Below are positions 10,021 to 18,633 of a stretch of 64,000 bases of DNA, piece by piece; positions within the stretch are counted from its first letter, which is position 1; each line of letters begins with the position of its first letter. Position numbers and translations under genes: made by a program. The stretch comes from Paenibacillus alvei DSM 29 (GTDB lineage: Bacteria; Bacillota; Bacilli; Paenibacillales; Paenibacillaceae), in contig NZ_AMBZ01000006.1 of the NCBI RefSeq assembly GCF_000293805.1, positions 248,001 through 312,000 on the forward strand. The letters are read 5' to 3'. The notes under the pieces were generated by a model. It was not told the DNA's origin, ran no database searches, and saw only the letters and a program-made list of their open reading frames with translations.

Positions 10021-10897
10021 AGGAAGACAATAGTGCAATATGATTTTTCCTGCGATATGTCGTTGGGCTCATCTCCATTCGGTTCTGGAATACCCGAATA
10101 AAGGTAGGATAAGATCGGAAGCCTGCTTCATACGCTACATCTGTTATTTTCATATCCGTACTGATCAACAGATTGCACGCGTGTGCAATTCGAATCCGCT
10201 CCAAGAAGGAATAATAGTTCTCGCCGACCAACTGCTTGAAGGCAGTGCTAATATAAGAGGAGCTATAATTATATGTCTTGGAAAGAAACTCCAGCGTAAT
10301 CTCCTCTTTGAAATTTTGATACACATAATAGACAACCTCCCACATTCCCCGCCGCAAATGATCGTCCTCAATATGGGAACCCTCATTCAAGTGGGCAATC
10401 CGGTATCGGTCGAACCATACAAATAACTCGGTAAGCTTTGCAAGGTATATCATCCGGCTCCAAGGCTTGTGTTCTTGCATTTCCTCATACATGTCTTGCA
10501 GCAGCAAGTGAATTCGGTTCGACGTGCTCGAATCCAAATGATAGGTTGTATTCTTGTCTCCCTCTGCTCCCTTCAGCAAACTGTGCAGGGCCAAGAGAGA
10601 TTCCCCCGCACCAAAAAACGCCTTCAATCCGATTGCCCCGACATAGAGCCGCAGCTCATCCCCTTCTTGTATAGCTAGCTCATGAACTTGATGAGGGAAT
10701 ACGAGAGTAAATGTGCCTGGTGTCAACTGCTTCTCCACTCCGTTGATCATCTCTATGCCAGTTCCCTCTATGACATAAGTAAACTCAATGAATTGATGTA
10801 CATGGGCAGGAACCGAGGCTTGAAGATGATGAATCTTCAGCGTGAACGGAAAATCACTATAGATTTCCTTATCACCTTGCAAATTGTACGGGAACAT
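10019..10897 (-). CDS. AraC family transcriptional regulator
   Basis: About 292 residues. N-terminal cupin-like sensing domain (HHLQASVPAHVHQFIEFTYV, LTPGTFTLVFPHQVHEL). C-terminal double helix-turn-helix with FLSKTYNYSSSYISTAFKQ (first HTH) and ITDVAYEAGFRSYPTFIRVF (second HTH). I chose the ATG at 10897 because AGGAGG precedes it with good spacing. It is divergent from the GH92 mannosidase gene and probably controls it in response to a sugar; this is inferred from position only. Confidence 0.9.
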   Translation of the reverse strand: MFPYNLQGDKEIYSDFPFTLKIHHLQASVPAHVHQFIEFTYVIEGTGIEMINGVEKQLTPGTFTLVFPHQVHELAIQEGDELRLYVGAIGLKAFFGAGESLLALHSLLKGAEGDKNTTYHLDSSTSNRIHLLLQDMYEEMQEHKPWSRMIYLAKLTELFVWFDRYRIAHLNEGSHIEDDHLRRGMWEVVYYVYQNFKEEITLEFLSKTYNYSSSYISTAFKQLVGENYYSFLERIRIAHACNLLISTDMKITDVAYEAGFRSYPTFIRVFQNRMEMSPTTYRRKNHIALLSS

Positions 10898-11115
10898 GCA
10901 CACACCTCCTGCTGTTAGCATCCTTTTGATAACCACATTCTAACACAAAAATTGAGAGGTTTTTTAAAATAATGATAGGATAGATAGAGATTTATATCAT
11001 ATAATACATTATGTAAGTCATATTCAATATAACATTTTAAAAAATAAGAACATGTGTCTGTCACGATTGTAATTTGCAAAAACAGCGCACAACAAGTACA
11101 AAGGAGCGAAAATAA
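10898..11115. promoter_or_regulatory. divergent promoter region between araC-type regulator and GH92 gene
   Basis: AT-rich interval containing a TATAAT (11000-11005) on the plus strand and AGGAG (11101-11105) before the mannosidase ATG. No clear direct-repeat AraC operator could be defined by eye. Confidence 0.4.
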
Positions 11116-13326
11116 ATGAGCTTGCTATCTCACGTAAACCCATTGCAAGGTACGGATTCGATATATCCTTATTCTAACGGCAACACATTGCCGCTCATCT
11201 CCCTGCCTTTCGCTATGAATGCATGGAGTCCGCAAACGACGGAAGCTGGCGGCGGATGGTTCTTCAATCCAAACCATAATCGTTTCGAAGGAATCCGACT
11301 TACGCACCAACCGAGTCCTTGGATCGGAGATTACGGGCATATGACATTCATGCCGCAATCCGGACCATTGAAGGCTTGGGCGCCTGAGCGTTCCTCCTCC
11401 TTCCGCAGACAGGACATGGTTGTACGCCCTGATTATTTCAAAGTTCGGATGCTGCGCTATCAAGCTACATTGGAATTGGCTCCAACGACGCGCTGTGCAA
11501 GCATGCGCCTGACGTTCGATCGCCTGGAGCAATCCCGGTTGATTCTGTCACCATTCCCTGGTGAATCCGCGATGAAGATTGATCCGAAGAATGGCACACT
11601 TACGGGCTATACGACAGCTAAGGCTGGAGGAACTCCCGATAACTACCGCATGTACTTCGTTGTGAAATTCGACTGCCCAATCGATGCTGAGGCAAGCGGA
11701 TTGACAAATCATGAGTCGAAGCCTGTTGCAGGGTTGTCAGGTACAGATGAGCGCCTTGGCGCATATGTAGGACTGCAAGTGCCAGCCAATCGTGTTGTTC
11801 ACGTACAGGTAAGTACATCCTTCATCAGTGAAGAACAAGCCTTCATTAACCTGAATCGAGAAATTGGCGAGCGCAGCTTCGATGAAGTACAGAAGCTGGC
11901 AGCAGATGTATGGGAAAAGCAGTTAAGCGTCATTCAAGTCGAAAGCGATGACAAGGACAAGCTGGACACGTTCTATACTTGTCTGTATCGGACTTCCCTG
12001 TTCCCACATCAAATCCATGAATTTGATGCGAATGATAAGCAAATCCACTTCAGTCCTTACAATGGCAAAATTGAAGAAGGCCCGCTCTTCGCTGACATCG
12101 GATTCTGGGATACGTATCGTACATCGTTCCCGCTGTACAACCTGCTCTACCCGTCCTTCATGAACGAAATGATGCAGGGCTGGGTCAATGCATACAGAGA
12201 AGGCGGTTGGATGCCAAAATGGGCTTCCCCGGGTGAACGCAGCATGATGCCAGGCACGCTCATTGATGTCAGCTTCGCAGACTCTGTTGCCAAGGGTGTT
12301 ACCGGATTCGATGTGGCTACTGCGTTCGAAGGTTTGCTGAAGCATGCGATGACCGTTGCTGATGATCATCGTGTAGGACGTAAAGGAATGCAGGAGTATT
12401 TGAAGCACGGCTTCCTCCCTGCTGATATTCATACACATGAGAGTGTGTGCAACACACTTGACTATGTATATGGCGACTTCTGCATCGCACAAATTGCCAA
12501 GCATTTGGGACGCGATGCAGAGTATAAGCAGCTGATGGAGCGCGCTCGCAACTACAAGCACTTGTACGATCCAACGATTGGCTTCATGCGCGGCAAGCTG
12601 GAAGACGGAAGCTGGCTTGAGCCGTTCGATGCTACAGAATGGGGCGGCCCGTATACGGAAGGCGGGGCATGGCAGAGCAGTTGGGCCGTACAGCACGACC
12701 TTCTTGGGTTAGCAGACTTGATCGGCGGACGCAAGCAATTGAAAGAACGACTGGATGCATTGTTCGCTGCGGATCCAGAGTTCAAGGTTGGCTCTTATGG
12801 CTTCGAAATTCATGAGATGTCAGAGATGGCTGCAATCGACTTCGGTCAATTTGCGATTAGTAATCAACCAAGCTTCCATATCCCATACGTATATACCGCT
12901 CTAGGTTACCCTTCCTTGACGCAGCATTGGGTGCGCAAGACAATGGATGAACTGTTCAGCGCTCGTCCTGACGGCTTGCCGGGCGATGAGGATAACGGCA
13001 GTTTAGCTGCTTGGTATGTATTTGGCGCAATGGGCATCTTCCCTCTTACGCCTGGTGTTCCACAGTACGTGTTCGGAACGCCATTGTTCAAGAAGATGAC
13101 TGTCAACCTGGACAACGGAAAACAAATTGTCATTGAGGCACCTAACAACTCTGCCGAAGCTAAATATGTAGCTGGTGTGCGTGTAAATGGTGAGCAAGTG
13201 TCCCATTTGTATATTGACCACGAACAATTAAAGGATGGAGCTGCCTTGTCCTTCACAATGGCAGAGGAGCCGCATGAGCAGCAATATGATGAATCCGCAT
13301 TACCTTATGCAATGTCAAGAGCGTAA
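11116..13326 (+). CDS. GH92 family alpha-mannosidase
   Basis: Exo-acting alpha-mannosidase of glycoside hydrolase family 92, 736 residues. The N-terminal beta-sandwich opens with VNPLQGTDS and ISLPFAMNAWSPQT. The catalytic (alpha/alpha)6 barrel has DIGFWDTYRTSFPL from residue 327 and the conserved GDEDNGSLAAW (D624, D626), where the family's catalytic base and Ca2+-site residues reside. YVFGAMGIFPLTPG follows, as in typical members. There is no signal peptide, so it probably acts in the cytoplasm on imported oligosaccharides. AAGGAG precedes the ATG. Linkage specificity (most characterised members are alpha-1,2) cannot be read from sequence. Confidence 0.93.
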   Translation: MSLLSHVNPLQGTDSIYPYSNGNTLPLISLPFAMNAWSPQTTEAGGGWFFNPNHNRFEGIRLTHQPSPWIGDYGHMTFMPQSGPLKAWAPERSSSFRRQDMVVRPDYFKVRMLRYQATLELAPTTRCASMRLTFDRLEQSRLILSPFPGESAMKIDPKNGTLTGYTTAKAGGTPDNYRMYFVVKFDCPIDAEASGLTNHESKPVAGLSGTDERLGAYVGLQVPANRVVHVQVSTSFISEEQAFINLNREIGERSFDEVQKLAADVWEKQLSVIQVESDDKDKLDTFYTCLYRTSLFPHQIHEFDANDKQIHFSPYNGKIEEGPLFADIGFWDTYRTSFPLYNLLYPSFMNEMMQGWVNAYREGGWMPKWASPGERSMMPGTLIDVSFADSVAKGVTGFDVATAFEGLLKHAMTVADDHRVGRKGMQEYLKHGFLPADIHTHESVCNTLDYVYGDFCIAQIAKHLGRDAEYKQLMERARNYKHLYDPTIGFMRGKLEDGSWLEPFDATEWGGPYTEGGAWQSSWAVQHDLLGLADLIGGRKQLKERLDALFAADPEFKVGSYGFEIHEMSEMAAIDFGQFAISNQPSFHIPYVYTALGYPSLTQHWVRKTMDELFSARPDGLPGDEDNGSLAAWYVFGAMGIFPLTPGVPQYVFGTPLFKKMTVNLDNGKQIVIEAPNNSAEAKYVAGVRVNGEQVSHLYIDHEQLKDGAALSFTMAEEPHEQQYDESALPYAMSRA

Positions 13327-13398
13327 GGCAAATTCGATTGTTTCGTTCTTCATTAGGCTTGCTTCTTAGTCAATCGACCAAATAGAATGCAACAAGGC

Positions 13399-13445
13399 TA
13401 GGGGTGCTCCGGTCAAATTGCGACCTGGAACACCCCTATTTTTCT
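13399..13445 (+). terminator. terminator of the GH92 gene
   Basis: Stem TAGGGGTG / CACCCCTA (arms 13399-13406 and 13431-13438), lengthened by flanking pairs and followed by TTTTT. It overlaps the stop codon of the convergent XRE gene. Confidence 0.88.
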
Positions 13446-14113
13446 GCTAAACGCTGAGAAGCCTGAAGGTCAGATAATCTCTCCATTGCCAGCTGCACAG
13501 CCATCGCGTCATCAATATATCCGATTGGGAACAGATAATCTGGAATGATATCCGCTGATAAAATAAAATACAGCAGCGCACTCCCTAAAATAGCCCGCTC
13601 TTCTCTCGTTGCTTGATCGCTGCAATATTGCTCGTAAGCATCATGCAATTGATCAATGAAGGGGCCCCACCCGCTCACTTCTTTAACCTTAGCATGAAAA
13701 TTGTCGCGAATCATCCGGTCACCTTCATCGGTTTGTGCATATTGCTCATATTTATCCAGCTCCTGCCTGACATGCTCCTTCGTAAATGGATAATCGAGCA
13801 GTTGTATCGACTTGACTATAAATTGAATGGTATCTTCCTTTAGTTCATCGCCAGTTGGCTCCACAGGAACCGATTCGAGCTTGCCGAATTCAACGCCGAC
13901 GGCCTCCATCAATTGCTCAACGGGAATGGATAAATGCTTGGCGAATGAAGTGAGATGATGAATTTTGGCAGGCTGCTTACCGTTAATAATTCGAGAAATT
14001 GTTGCTGTATCCATTCCAGTTTGTTCACTCAGCTTGCGCATCGAGAGTGATTGCTCTTTCATGCACTTTTTCAGTATATCACCCAGTGGATTGCTCTGTA
14101 CGATGGCCTTCAC
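13436..14113 (-). CDS. XRE-type DNA-binding protein with C-terminal DUF1232 (YkvA) domain
   Basis: 225 residues. N-terminal Cro/C1 helix-turn-helix (about 10-65; MRKLSEQTGMDTATISRII). The C-terminal part (about 165-215) is a DUF1232/YkvA segment with ILSADIIPDYLFPIGYIDD, a short membrane-associated module of unknown function. GTG at 14113 overlaps the TGA of the preceding small frame. The near-perfect ribosome binding site AGGAGGTGA itself contains this GTG, which leaves no spacing; five bases downstream the in-frame codon is ATC, so the start is unusual or misread. Target genes unknown. Confidence 0.82.
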   Translation of the reverse strand: MKAIVQSNPLGDILKKCMKEQSLSMRKLSEQTGMDTATISRIINGKQPAKIHHLTSFAKHLSIPVEQLMEAVGVEFGKLESVPVEPTGDELKEDTIQFIVKSIQLLDYPFTKEHVRQELDKYEQYAQTDEGDRMIRDNFHAKVKEVSGWGPFIDQLHDAYEQYCSDQATREERAILGSALLYFILSADIIPDYLFPIGYIDDAMAVQLAMERLSDLQASQRLAEK

Positions 14114-14307
14114 CTCCTGTCTTGATCACTTGCAATCCTTGCTCTCATTATGACCAGTATATGCACGGGTTCGCCTTGCCTACCCCATAATTTTATCTTC
14201 CATTGTGTCAAAGCGAACAAAACGAACGGGACGATGGCCGCAGACCAAATCCAATACCTGATCATTCCGTACACCAAGCAGTATTTCATCAACATGCCAT
14301 TGATCAT
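14110..14307 (-). CDS. possible small membrane protein upstream of the XRE/DUF1232 gene
   Basis: A 65-codon frame encoding one or two hydrophobic stretches (YGMIRYWIWSAAIVPFVLFAL), then a basic tail. Its TGA overlaps the GTG of the XRE/DUF1232 gene, an arrangement expected for translational coupling. No convincing ribosome binding site precedes it and I recognise no family, so it may simply be a chance frame. Confidence 0.3.
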   Translation of the reverse strand: MINGMLMKYCLVYGMIRYWIWSAAIVPFVLFALTQWKIKLWGRQGEPVHILVIMRARIASDQDRR

Positions 14308-14451
14308 ATGCGTAAGCCAACCGCATTCTGTTGAATTTTTTTCAACATTTCGATCGATACCTTATCACAACTCTCAACATCGTGACATATGATACCTCAA
14401 CAGTGCTGCAAGCAGCACCGAACCATACCCACAATAAGGAGTTGAACAGCT

Positions 14452-14664
14452 ATGTATTACTGCCTGAAATGTTCTCAAGTTCATTACGATGATGGCGCAT
14501 CAGTAGTGTTTCGGAATGTGTTCTATGTGGATGAGATCACCAAACGCAAATTCCAGCTAGGAGAATGCCATTTGAAATCTCCGTTTCCCTACCCGGCAGG
14601 AAGTAAGTATCAGCAAGTATTCGTTCCTACCAGAGAAACCGTGCTGCAGATGCTGCACGAATAA
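14452..14664 (+). CDS. small hypothetical protein (70 residues)
   Basis: Starts MYYCLKCSQVHYDDG, with a single CxxC-like pair (C4, C7) suggestive of a rubredoxin-type knuckle or half zinc ribbon; no second pair is present. The rest is polar with FVPTRETVLQML near the end. A clear AAGGAG lies 10 bases before the ATG, so it is probably translated. It precedes ytaF on the same strand with a 64-base gap. I do not recognise the family. Confidence 0.6.
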   Translation: MYYCLKCSQVHYDDGASVVFRNVFYVDEITKRKFQLGECHLKSPFPYPAGSKYQQVFVPTRETVLQMLHE

Positions 14665-14728
14665 GAGGAACGTCAATCCATTACTCATCGTTTGAATAAG
14701 TACGAAAGTAACAAGGGAGAGGTTCAGC

Positions 14729-15376
14729 ATGCAGTGGATTATGATCCTAGGATTAGCAGTCGCATCGAGTATAGATAACTTAGGAGTAGGAATTTCCTAC
14801 GGCATTCGGAAAATAAAGATTGGAGCTTTATCTAATGCTTTTATTTCAATCATTTGCTTTATCTTTAGCATGGCAGGCCTTATGTTCGGCCAGTGGATAT
14901 CTAAGGTACTGCCAGGTATATTACCAACTCTATTAGCGGCATTTATTTTGCTCGTGGTTGGCATGCGCATCGTCTTACTCACTTCTCATCATGGGAATAC
15001 GAAGGAAGAAGCTACAGTAGTCCTGAAAGCAAGTGGTGAAGAAAATTCTGGTTATGCGTTGGAGCGCATGCTGCAGAAGCCCGAAGAAGCAGATAAGGAT
15101 AAATCAGGAACGATTAATTTGTGGGAAGCAACTATTCTTGGTGTCGCGCTGTCTGCCAATGCGCTGACAAATGGTCTTAGTGCCGGACTAATAGGATTGT
15201 CTCCGCTTGCCATATCATTGACCGCAGCAATTGGGAGCTTCGTTACATTATGGGCTGGCGCATTGCTTGGTCATAAACTGGCCAATATTCGAATTGGACG
15301 GTACACAGTAGGACAGTTCAGCACTGTGCTTAGCGGCGTTATCATCATCCTGATCGCGATCAATTCTTTCTTCTGA
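14729..15376 (+). CDS. ytaF: sporulation membrane protein YtaF (MntP-like)
   Basis: Polytopic membrane protein of 215 residues, six hydrophobic helices in two repeats: DNLGVGISYGIRK in the first half and a matching SANALTNGLSAGL in the second. It belongs to the YtaF/MntP-related family; ytaF is associated with sporulation in Bacillus, with unclear mechanism. The loop between the halves contains DKDKSGTINLWE (122-133), which matches a canonical 12-residue EF-hand loop (D1, D3, S5, G6, I8, E12), suggesting divalent-cation sensing or binding. GGGAGAGG precedes the ATG. Confidence 0.85.
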   Translation: MQWIMILGLAVASSIDNLGVGISYGIRKIKIGALSNAFISIICFIFSMAGLMFGQWISKVLPGILPTLLAAFILLVVGMRIVLLTSHHGNTKEEATVVLKASGEENSGYALERMLQKPEEADKDKSGTINLWEATILGVALSANALTNGLSAGLIGLSPLAISLTAAIGSFVTLWAGALLGHKLANIRIGRYTVGQFSTVLSGVIIILIAINSFF

Positions 15377-15383
15377 AAACACA

Positions 15384-15431
15384 ATAGAACCCTTCTACAA
15401 TGCGTTCAGGGGCATTGCAGATGGGTTCTAT
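15384..15431 (+). terminator. hairpin after ytaF
   Basis: Stem ATAGAACCC / GGGTTCTAT (15384-15392 and 15423-15431) with inner AATGC/GCATT pairing. No strong T-run follows, so termination efficiency is uncertain. Confidence 0.6.
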
Positions 15432-15503
15432 GTGATTACGTTTATGTTCAGAAGACAAATTCGCAGCGACAGCCGATCACATGCTGTGCCCCCTTATTGT
15501 CTG

Positions 15504-16424
15504 TCAATTTTGTCTTGATACGATATACAACGCGATCCAGATGAGAACGAAACCAGTAATTTGTGCACCCGTGACTACTTGATGGAACACAATCCAGTTC
15601 ATTAGCATCCCTACCAATGGAAATGACAACTCCGCAAGTGTTGCGTAAGAAGCCTTTGTACTGGATAGACCGCGATAATAGAGCAAGAGACTTACTAGTC
15701 CTGGAAGCAGCGCCTGCAAGAAAATATATAACGAAAGTGTTCCCCATTCTGAGGCTGCAAAATTCCAGCTTGGCGACTCGATTGAAGTTAACACAATAAG
15801 CAGCGGGAGCGCAATTACAAATCGAAGAGATGTAACGGTCTCATATTCCATCTTGTCGAGAAGCATTCGACCCATTACGGTAGAGCCGCCCCACAAGAAT
15901 GCTGCCCCTAGTGCCAAAATACTGCTATAGCCAATCACTTCATTATAGTGCCCAATTGGCAAAGACCATCCAAAAGTCAATAAATAAGTACCGATAATGG
16001 CAAGCAGAAGCAAAAGAGAGAACCGACGCGGCAGCGTCTCCTTCAATAACAATCTTGCCAAAATGATCGCAAAGACCGGTTGAAGCTTTTGCAGCAGCAG
16101 TACGCCATTCGCATCACCGTGTGCAAATGCCTCTGTGAACATGATTGTGGCAATGACAGAGCCACCCCATGACAGGAACAACAGTGCGAGTACATGCTTC
16201 CATGTACAGTTGCGCAGTTCCTTCCGGTGAATCCATAATACCGGGATCGCATACAGTGCGAGCATAAGATGCTCAATCAATACGATCTGAGTAGAAGTCA
16301 TCGACTCCATTACCCATACCCGGAACAGTGGGCCAATACCCCACAATGCCGCTCCCATCGCGACGAACCATACTCCTTTGCGGGAGCTGTTCATTCGTGT
16401 GTCGGCCTCGATACGATGTTCCAT
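15504..16424 (-). CDS. EamA/DMT family permease, predicted flavin transporter
   Basis: 306-residue integral membrane protein with ten hydrophobic helices in two EamA repeats, drug/metabolite transporter superfamily. The ATG at 16424 is chosen because GGAGG precedes it; an upstream extension of the frame runs through the leader hairpin and is not credible. The leader carries an FMN riboswitch, followed by a hairpin that buries the GGAGG. EamA proteins such as RibN move riboflavin in other bacteria, and RFN elements control flavin synthesis or uptake, so riboflavin import is the likely job. Substrate is inferred from the riboswitch alone. Confidence 0.85.
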   Translation of the reverse strand: MEHRIEADTRMNSSRKGVWFVAMGAALWGIGPLFRVWVMESMTSTQIVLIEHLMLALYAIPVLWIHRKELRNCTWKHVLALLFLSWGGSVIATIMFTEAFAHGDANGVLLLQKLQPVFAIILARLLLKETLPRRFSLLLLLAIIGTYLLTFGWSLPIGHYNEVIGYSSILALGAAFLWGGSTVMGRMLLDKMEYETVTSLRFVIALPLLIVLTSIESPSWNFAASEWGTLSLYIFLQALLPGLVSLLLYYRGLSSTKASYATLAELSFPLVGMLMNWIVFHQVVTGAQITGFVLIWIALYIVSRQN

Positions 16425-16453
16425 ATTCAATAACCTCCGAGGTTGTTGAATAT
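16423..16453 (-). promoter_or_regulatory. Shine-Dalgarno-sequestering hairpin of the FMN riboswitch
   Basis: Nearly perfect 15-bp inverted repeat centred on 16438 (plus-strand arms ATATTCAATAACCTC and GAGGTTGTTGAATAT). On the minus-strand mRNA the right arm contains GGAGG and touches the ATG at 16424. Folding it would hide the ribosome binding site, so control is predicted to be translational. Confidence 0.75.
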
Positions 16454-16527
16454 CGGATCTAGACATGCAGAAGAGACAAATTCGCATTAGACCTGTTGTA
16501 TGCAGTTGTTCCAAACAACGTGTGCGA

Positions 16528-16700
16528 GATCTTCTTCCATCCGGACTATACCGTCGGCCTTGGCTTCTCACCAAGTCAGTCGCTGTTCTTCCGTTCTCCG
16601 CTTAACCGTTACAAACAACCAAATAAGCGAACAGCGAGTCGCGGGCTCGGGCAGCTACGCCCATACCGCCGGTCAGGAATTTCACCCTGCCCTGAAGATC
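16528..16700 (-). ncRNA. FMN riboswitch (RFN element)
   Basis: Read on the minus strand from 16700: GATCTTCAGGGCAGGGTGAA, then the CCGGCGGTA element, AGCCCGCGA, a variable arm, GACTTGGTGAGA, CCAAGGCCGACGGTATAG and the closing CCGGATGGAAGAAGAT. These are the conserved blocks of the RFN element in the right order, with the P1 stem (ATCTTC/GAAGAT) closed. It lies about 100 bases upstream of the EamA permease and should shut off expression when FMN is abundant. Confidence 0.95.
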
Positions 16701-16931
16701 CATATTCAAACTACATAGTAGCATGTTGTTTAATTATTCACATGCCCTGTCTACATTATATCGAGATTTTAAATTTGAGCAATACGATATATCTCATTTT
16801 CATGAAACTTTTCATTGTTTGCATATATATACCAAATTCAAATATATTTCTTTTCTCCATTGCATCCCTTTCCATTTCATTTACAATAGATCGTATACCG
16901 CAACCTAATCATCTTTCCAGGAGGGGGCATC

Positions 16932-18113
16932 ATGTCAATCGTTCGTTTGAATAAGGAACAATTATGGGAAACCTTTTCATTGTCCGAATATGCTTTTCAA
17001 TACAAAATAAAACAAGAAGAGCACAATGAACGTCTTCAAAACCTGGAGCAGCATGACGTATATGGCATATTCGATCAAGGTCGCCTCGCTGCAAAGCTCC
17101 ATATCATTCCTTTTGAAATCTATCTAGGACAAATGAAGCTGAAAATGGGCGGCATTGCCGGAGTGGCGACCTATCCCGAATATCGGCGCAAAGGCTACGC
17201 AAAGGAACTGCTGCTTTATTCTTTACAAGTGATGAGAGATGCAGGAACGTCCCTATCCATGCTCAATCCCTTTTCCTTCCCTTTCTATCGCAAATTAGGT
17301 TGGGAGGCTTGCAGCGATCGGATGACATGCCAATTTACACACCATGAATTGATTCCATTCCAGCATGAGCCGAGTGGTGTGGTTCGCCGCTTTTACAAGG
17401 AGACACATTCTCCGGATATCGAAGACGTATATGAAGCATGGTCTTTCCGGCATGCTGGCATGCTCGTGCGAGATAGAAAATGGTGGCTTGACTTGTATGA
17501 TAATCATACTGCGGCAGTATATTATGACGAACATTCGCAACCTCAAGGATATATGTTGTACACGATGAACAACTCTGTGATGCAAGTAAGGGAATTCATG
17601 TGCATTACACCAGAATCCAGAATCGGATTGTGGAATTATATTTGCCAGCACGATTCCATGGCAAAACAAGTAGAGATGCGCCTTAACCAGGATGAACGGC
17701 TTCTGTTTGCCCTTGACAATCCACGAATTCCACGTACGCTGCATCCGAACTTCATGGCAAGAATAGTTGATGTTGCTTCGTTTCTAGAACATTATCAGTT
17801 TGCTCCCGTTTCCTTACACCAACCCATTATTTTGAGCATTCGCGATGTTCATGCACCTTGGAATAATATTTCAATTCTTTTACAGGAGGGGCACGCAACA
17901 TTACTCTCTCCAAATGACTCACAAAATAACCCATTACTCAGCACAATTAACAATATCTATGTAGACATTCGATCATTGACAGCTTTACTGCTTGGTTATC
18001 AGCAGCCACTCGAATTGTATGAGTGCGGGATCCTTACTGGTGATTTCAGCAGCATCAAGGTTCTTGAGCAGTTAATCCCTAGGCTCCGTCCCTACATATC
18101 AGACTCTTTCTAG
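16932..18113 (+). CDS. Eis-type GNAT family N-acetyltransferase
   Basis: 393 residues, the length of Eis-family proteins: N-terminal GNAT fold (about 1-135), a second degenerate GNAT fold, and a C-terminal sterol-carrier-like domain (about 285-393). The acetyl-CoA loop is seen in GIAGVATYPEYRRKGYAKELL (about 76-95), and SMLNPFSFPFYRKLGWE follows, a stretch typical of this family. The C-terminus is acidic/aromatic without a helix-turn-helix. Members acetylate aminoglycosides or other amines; the natural substrate here is unknown. GGAGGGGG precedes the ATG. Confidence 0.9.
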   Translation: MSIVRLNKEQLWETFSLSEYAFQYKIKQEEHNERLQNLEQHDVYGIFDQGRLAAKLHIIPFEIYLGQMKLKMGGIAGVATYPEYRRKGYAKELLLYSLQVMRDAGTSLSMLNPFSFPFYRKLGWEACSDRMTCQFTHHELIPFQHEPSGVVRRFYKETHSPDIEDVYEAWSFRHAGMLVRDRKWWLDLYDNHTAAVYYDEHSQPQGYMLYTMNNSVMQVREFMCITPESRIGLWNYICQHDSMAKQVEMRLNQDERLLFALDNPRIPRTLHPNFMARIVDVASFLEHYQFAPVSLHQPIILSIRDVHAPWNNISILLQEGHATLLSPNDSQNNPLLSTINNIYVDIRSLTALLLGYQQPLELYECGILTGDFSSIKVLEQLIPRLRPYISDSF

Positions 18114-18197
18114 CCCCTTGTTGCGCTAGAGCATTGAGAATCGCAATTCATCTTCGTTATAATAAGCTGTATGAATCTATGTAAGGGAGATTTCTCA

Positions 18198-18509
18198 ATG
18201 ACTCGTAATCAAGTAGAACAGCAAATTATCGACAATTATGAACGTGATGAACAAATGATGATTCTTATTTTTGCCCAGTGGTGTGTAAACCATAATCTTG
18301 ATCCTGCCGAACTCTATCATCGCGCATACCCGAAGCAAGGCGACAACTATCCATTGCAGCAGGCCATTGAACTTACCGTACCGAAGGAAGAGGCGGGGCC
18401 GATCCCAGATGAGACTTTGTTCGCCGTATTGTCGATGTATAATAACGAAGATCTTGCATTCGTCGTATCGGAAGAGATAGCAAAGCTGAAGCAAGGCCGC
18501 TCCAAATAA
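18198..18509 (+). CDS. small hypothetical protein (103 residues)
   Basis: Starts at the ATG that follows AAGGGAGA, rather than 27 bases upstream. Acidic, mostly helical protein with MMILIFAQWCVNHNLDP in the first third and TLFAVLSMYNNEDLAFVVS near the end. No known motif, signal peptide or membrane helix. It sits alone between the acetyltransferase and pdaA. I do not recognise the family. Confidence 0.65.
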   Translation: MTRNQVEQQIIDNYERDEQMMILIFAQWCVNHNLDPAELYHRAYPKQGDNYPLQQAIELTVPKEEAGPIPDETLFAVLSMYNNEDLAFVVSEEIAKLKQGRSK

Positions 18510-18633
18510 TTTGCAAAAAATTAAAAAGTAAAATAGCGAAAGAATTGCAATTCTGTTCACGTATAAGATCATTGCAAATATGGAATAGTAGTCCATGATT
18601 GATACCAACTAACATCAAGGAGTATATTTGCAT

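Noticed and set aside
11923-12696. 257-residue minus-strand frame
   Set aside because: Antisense shadow of the GH92 mannosidase catalytic domain.
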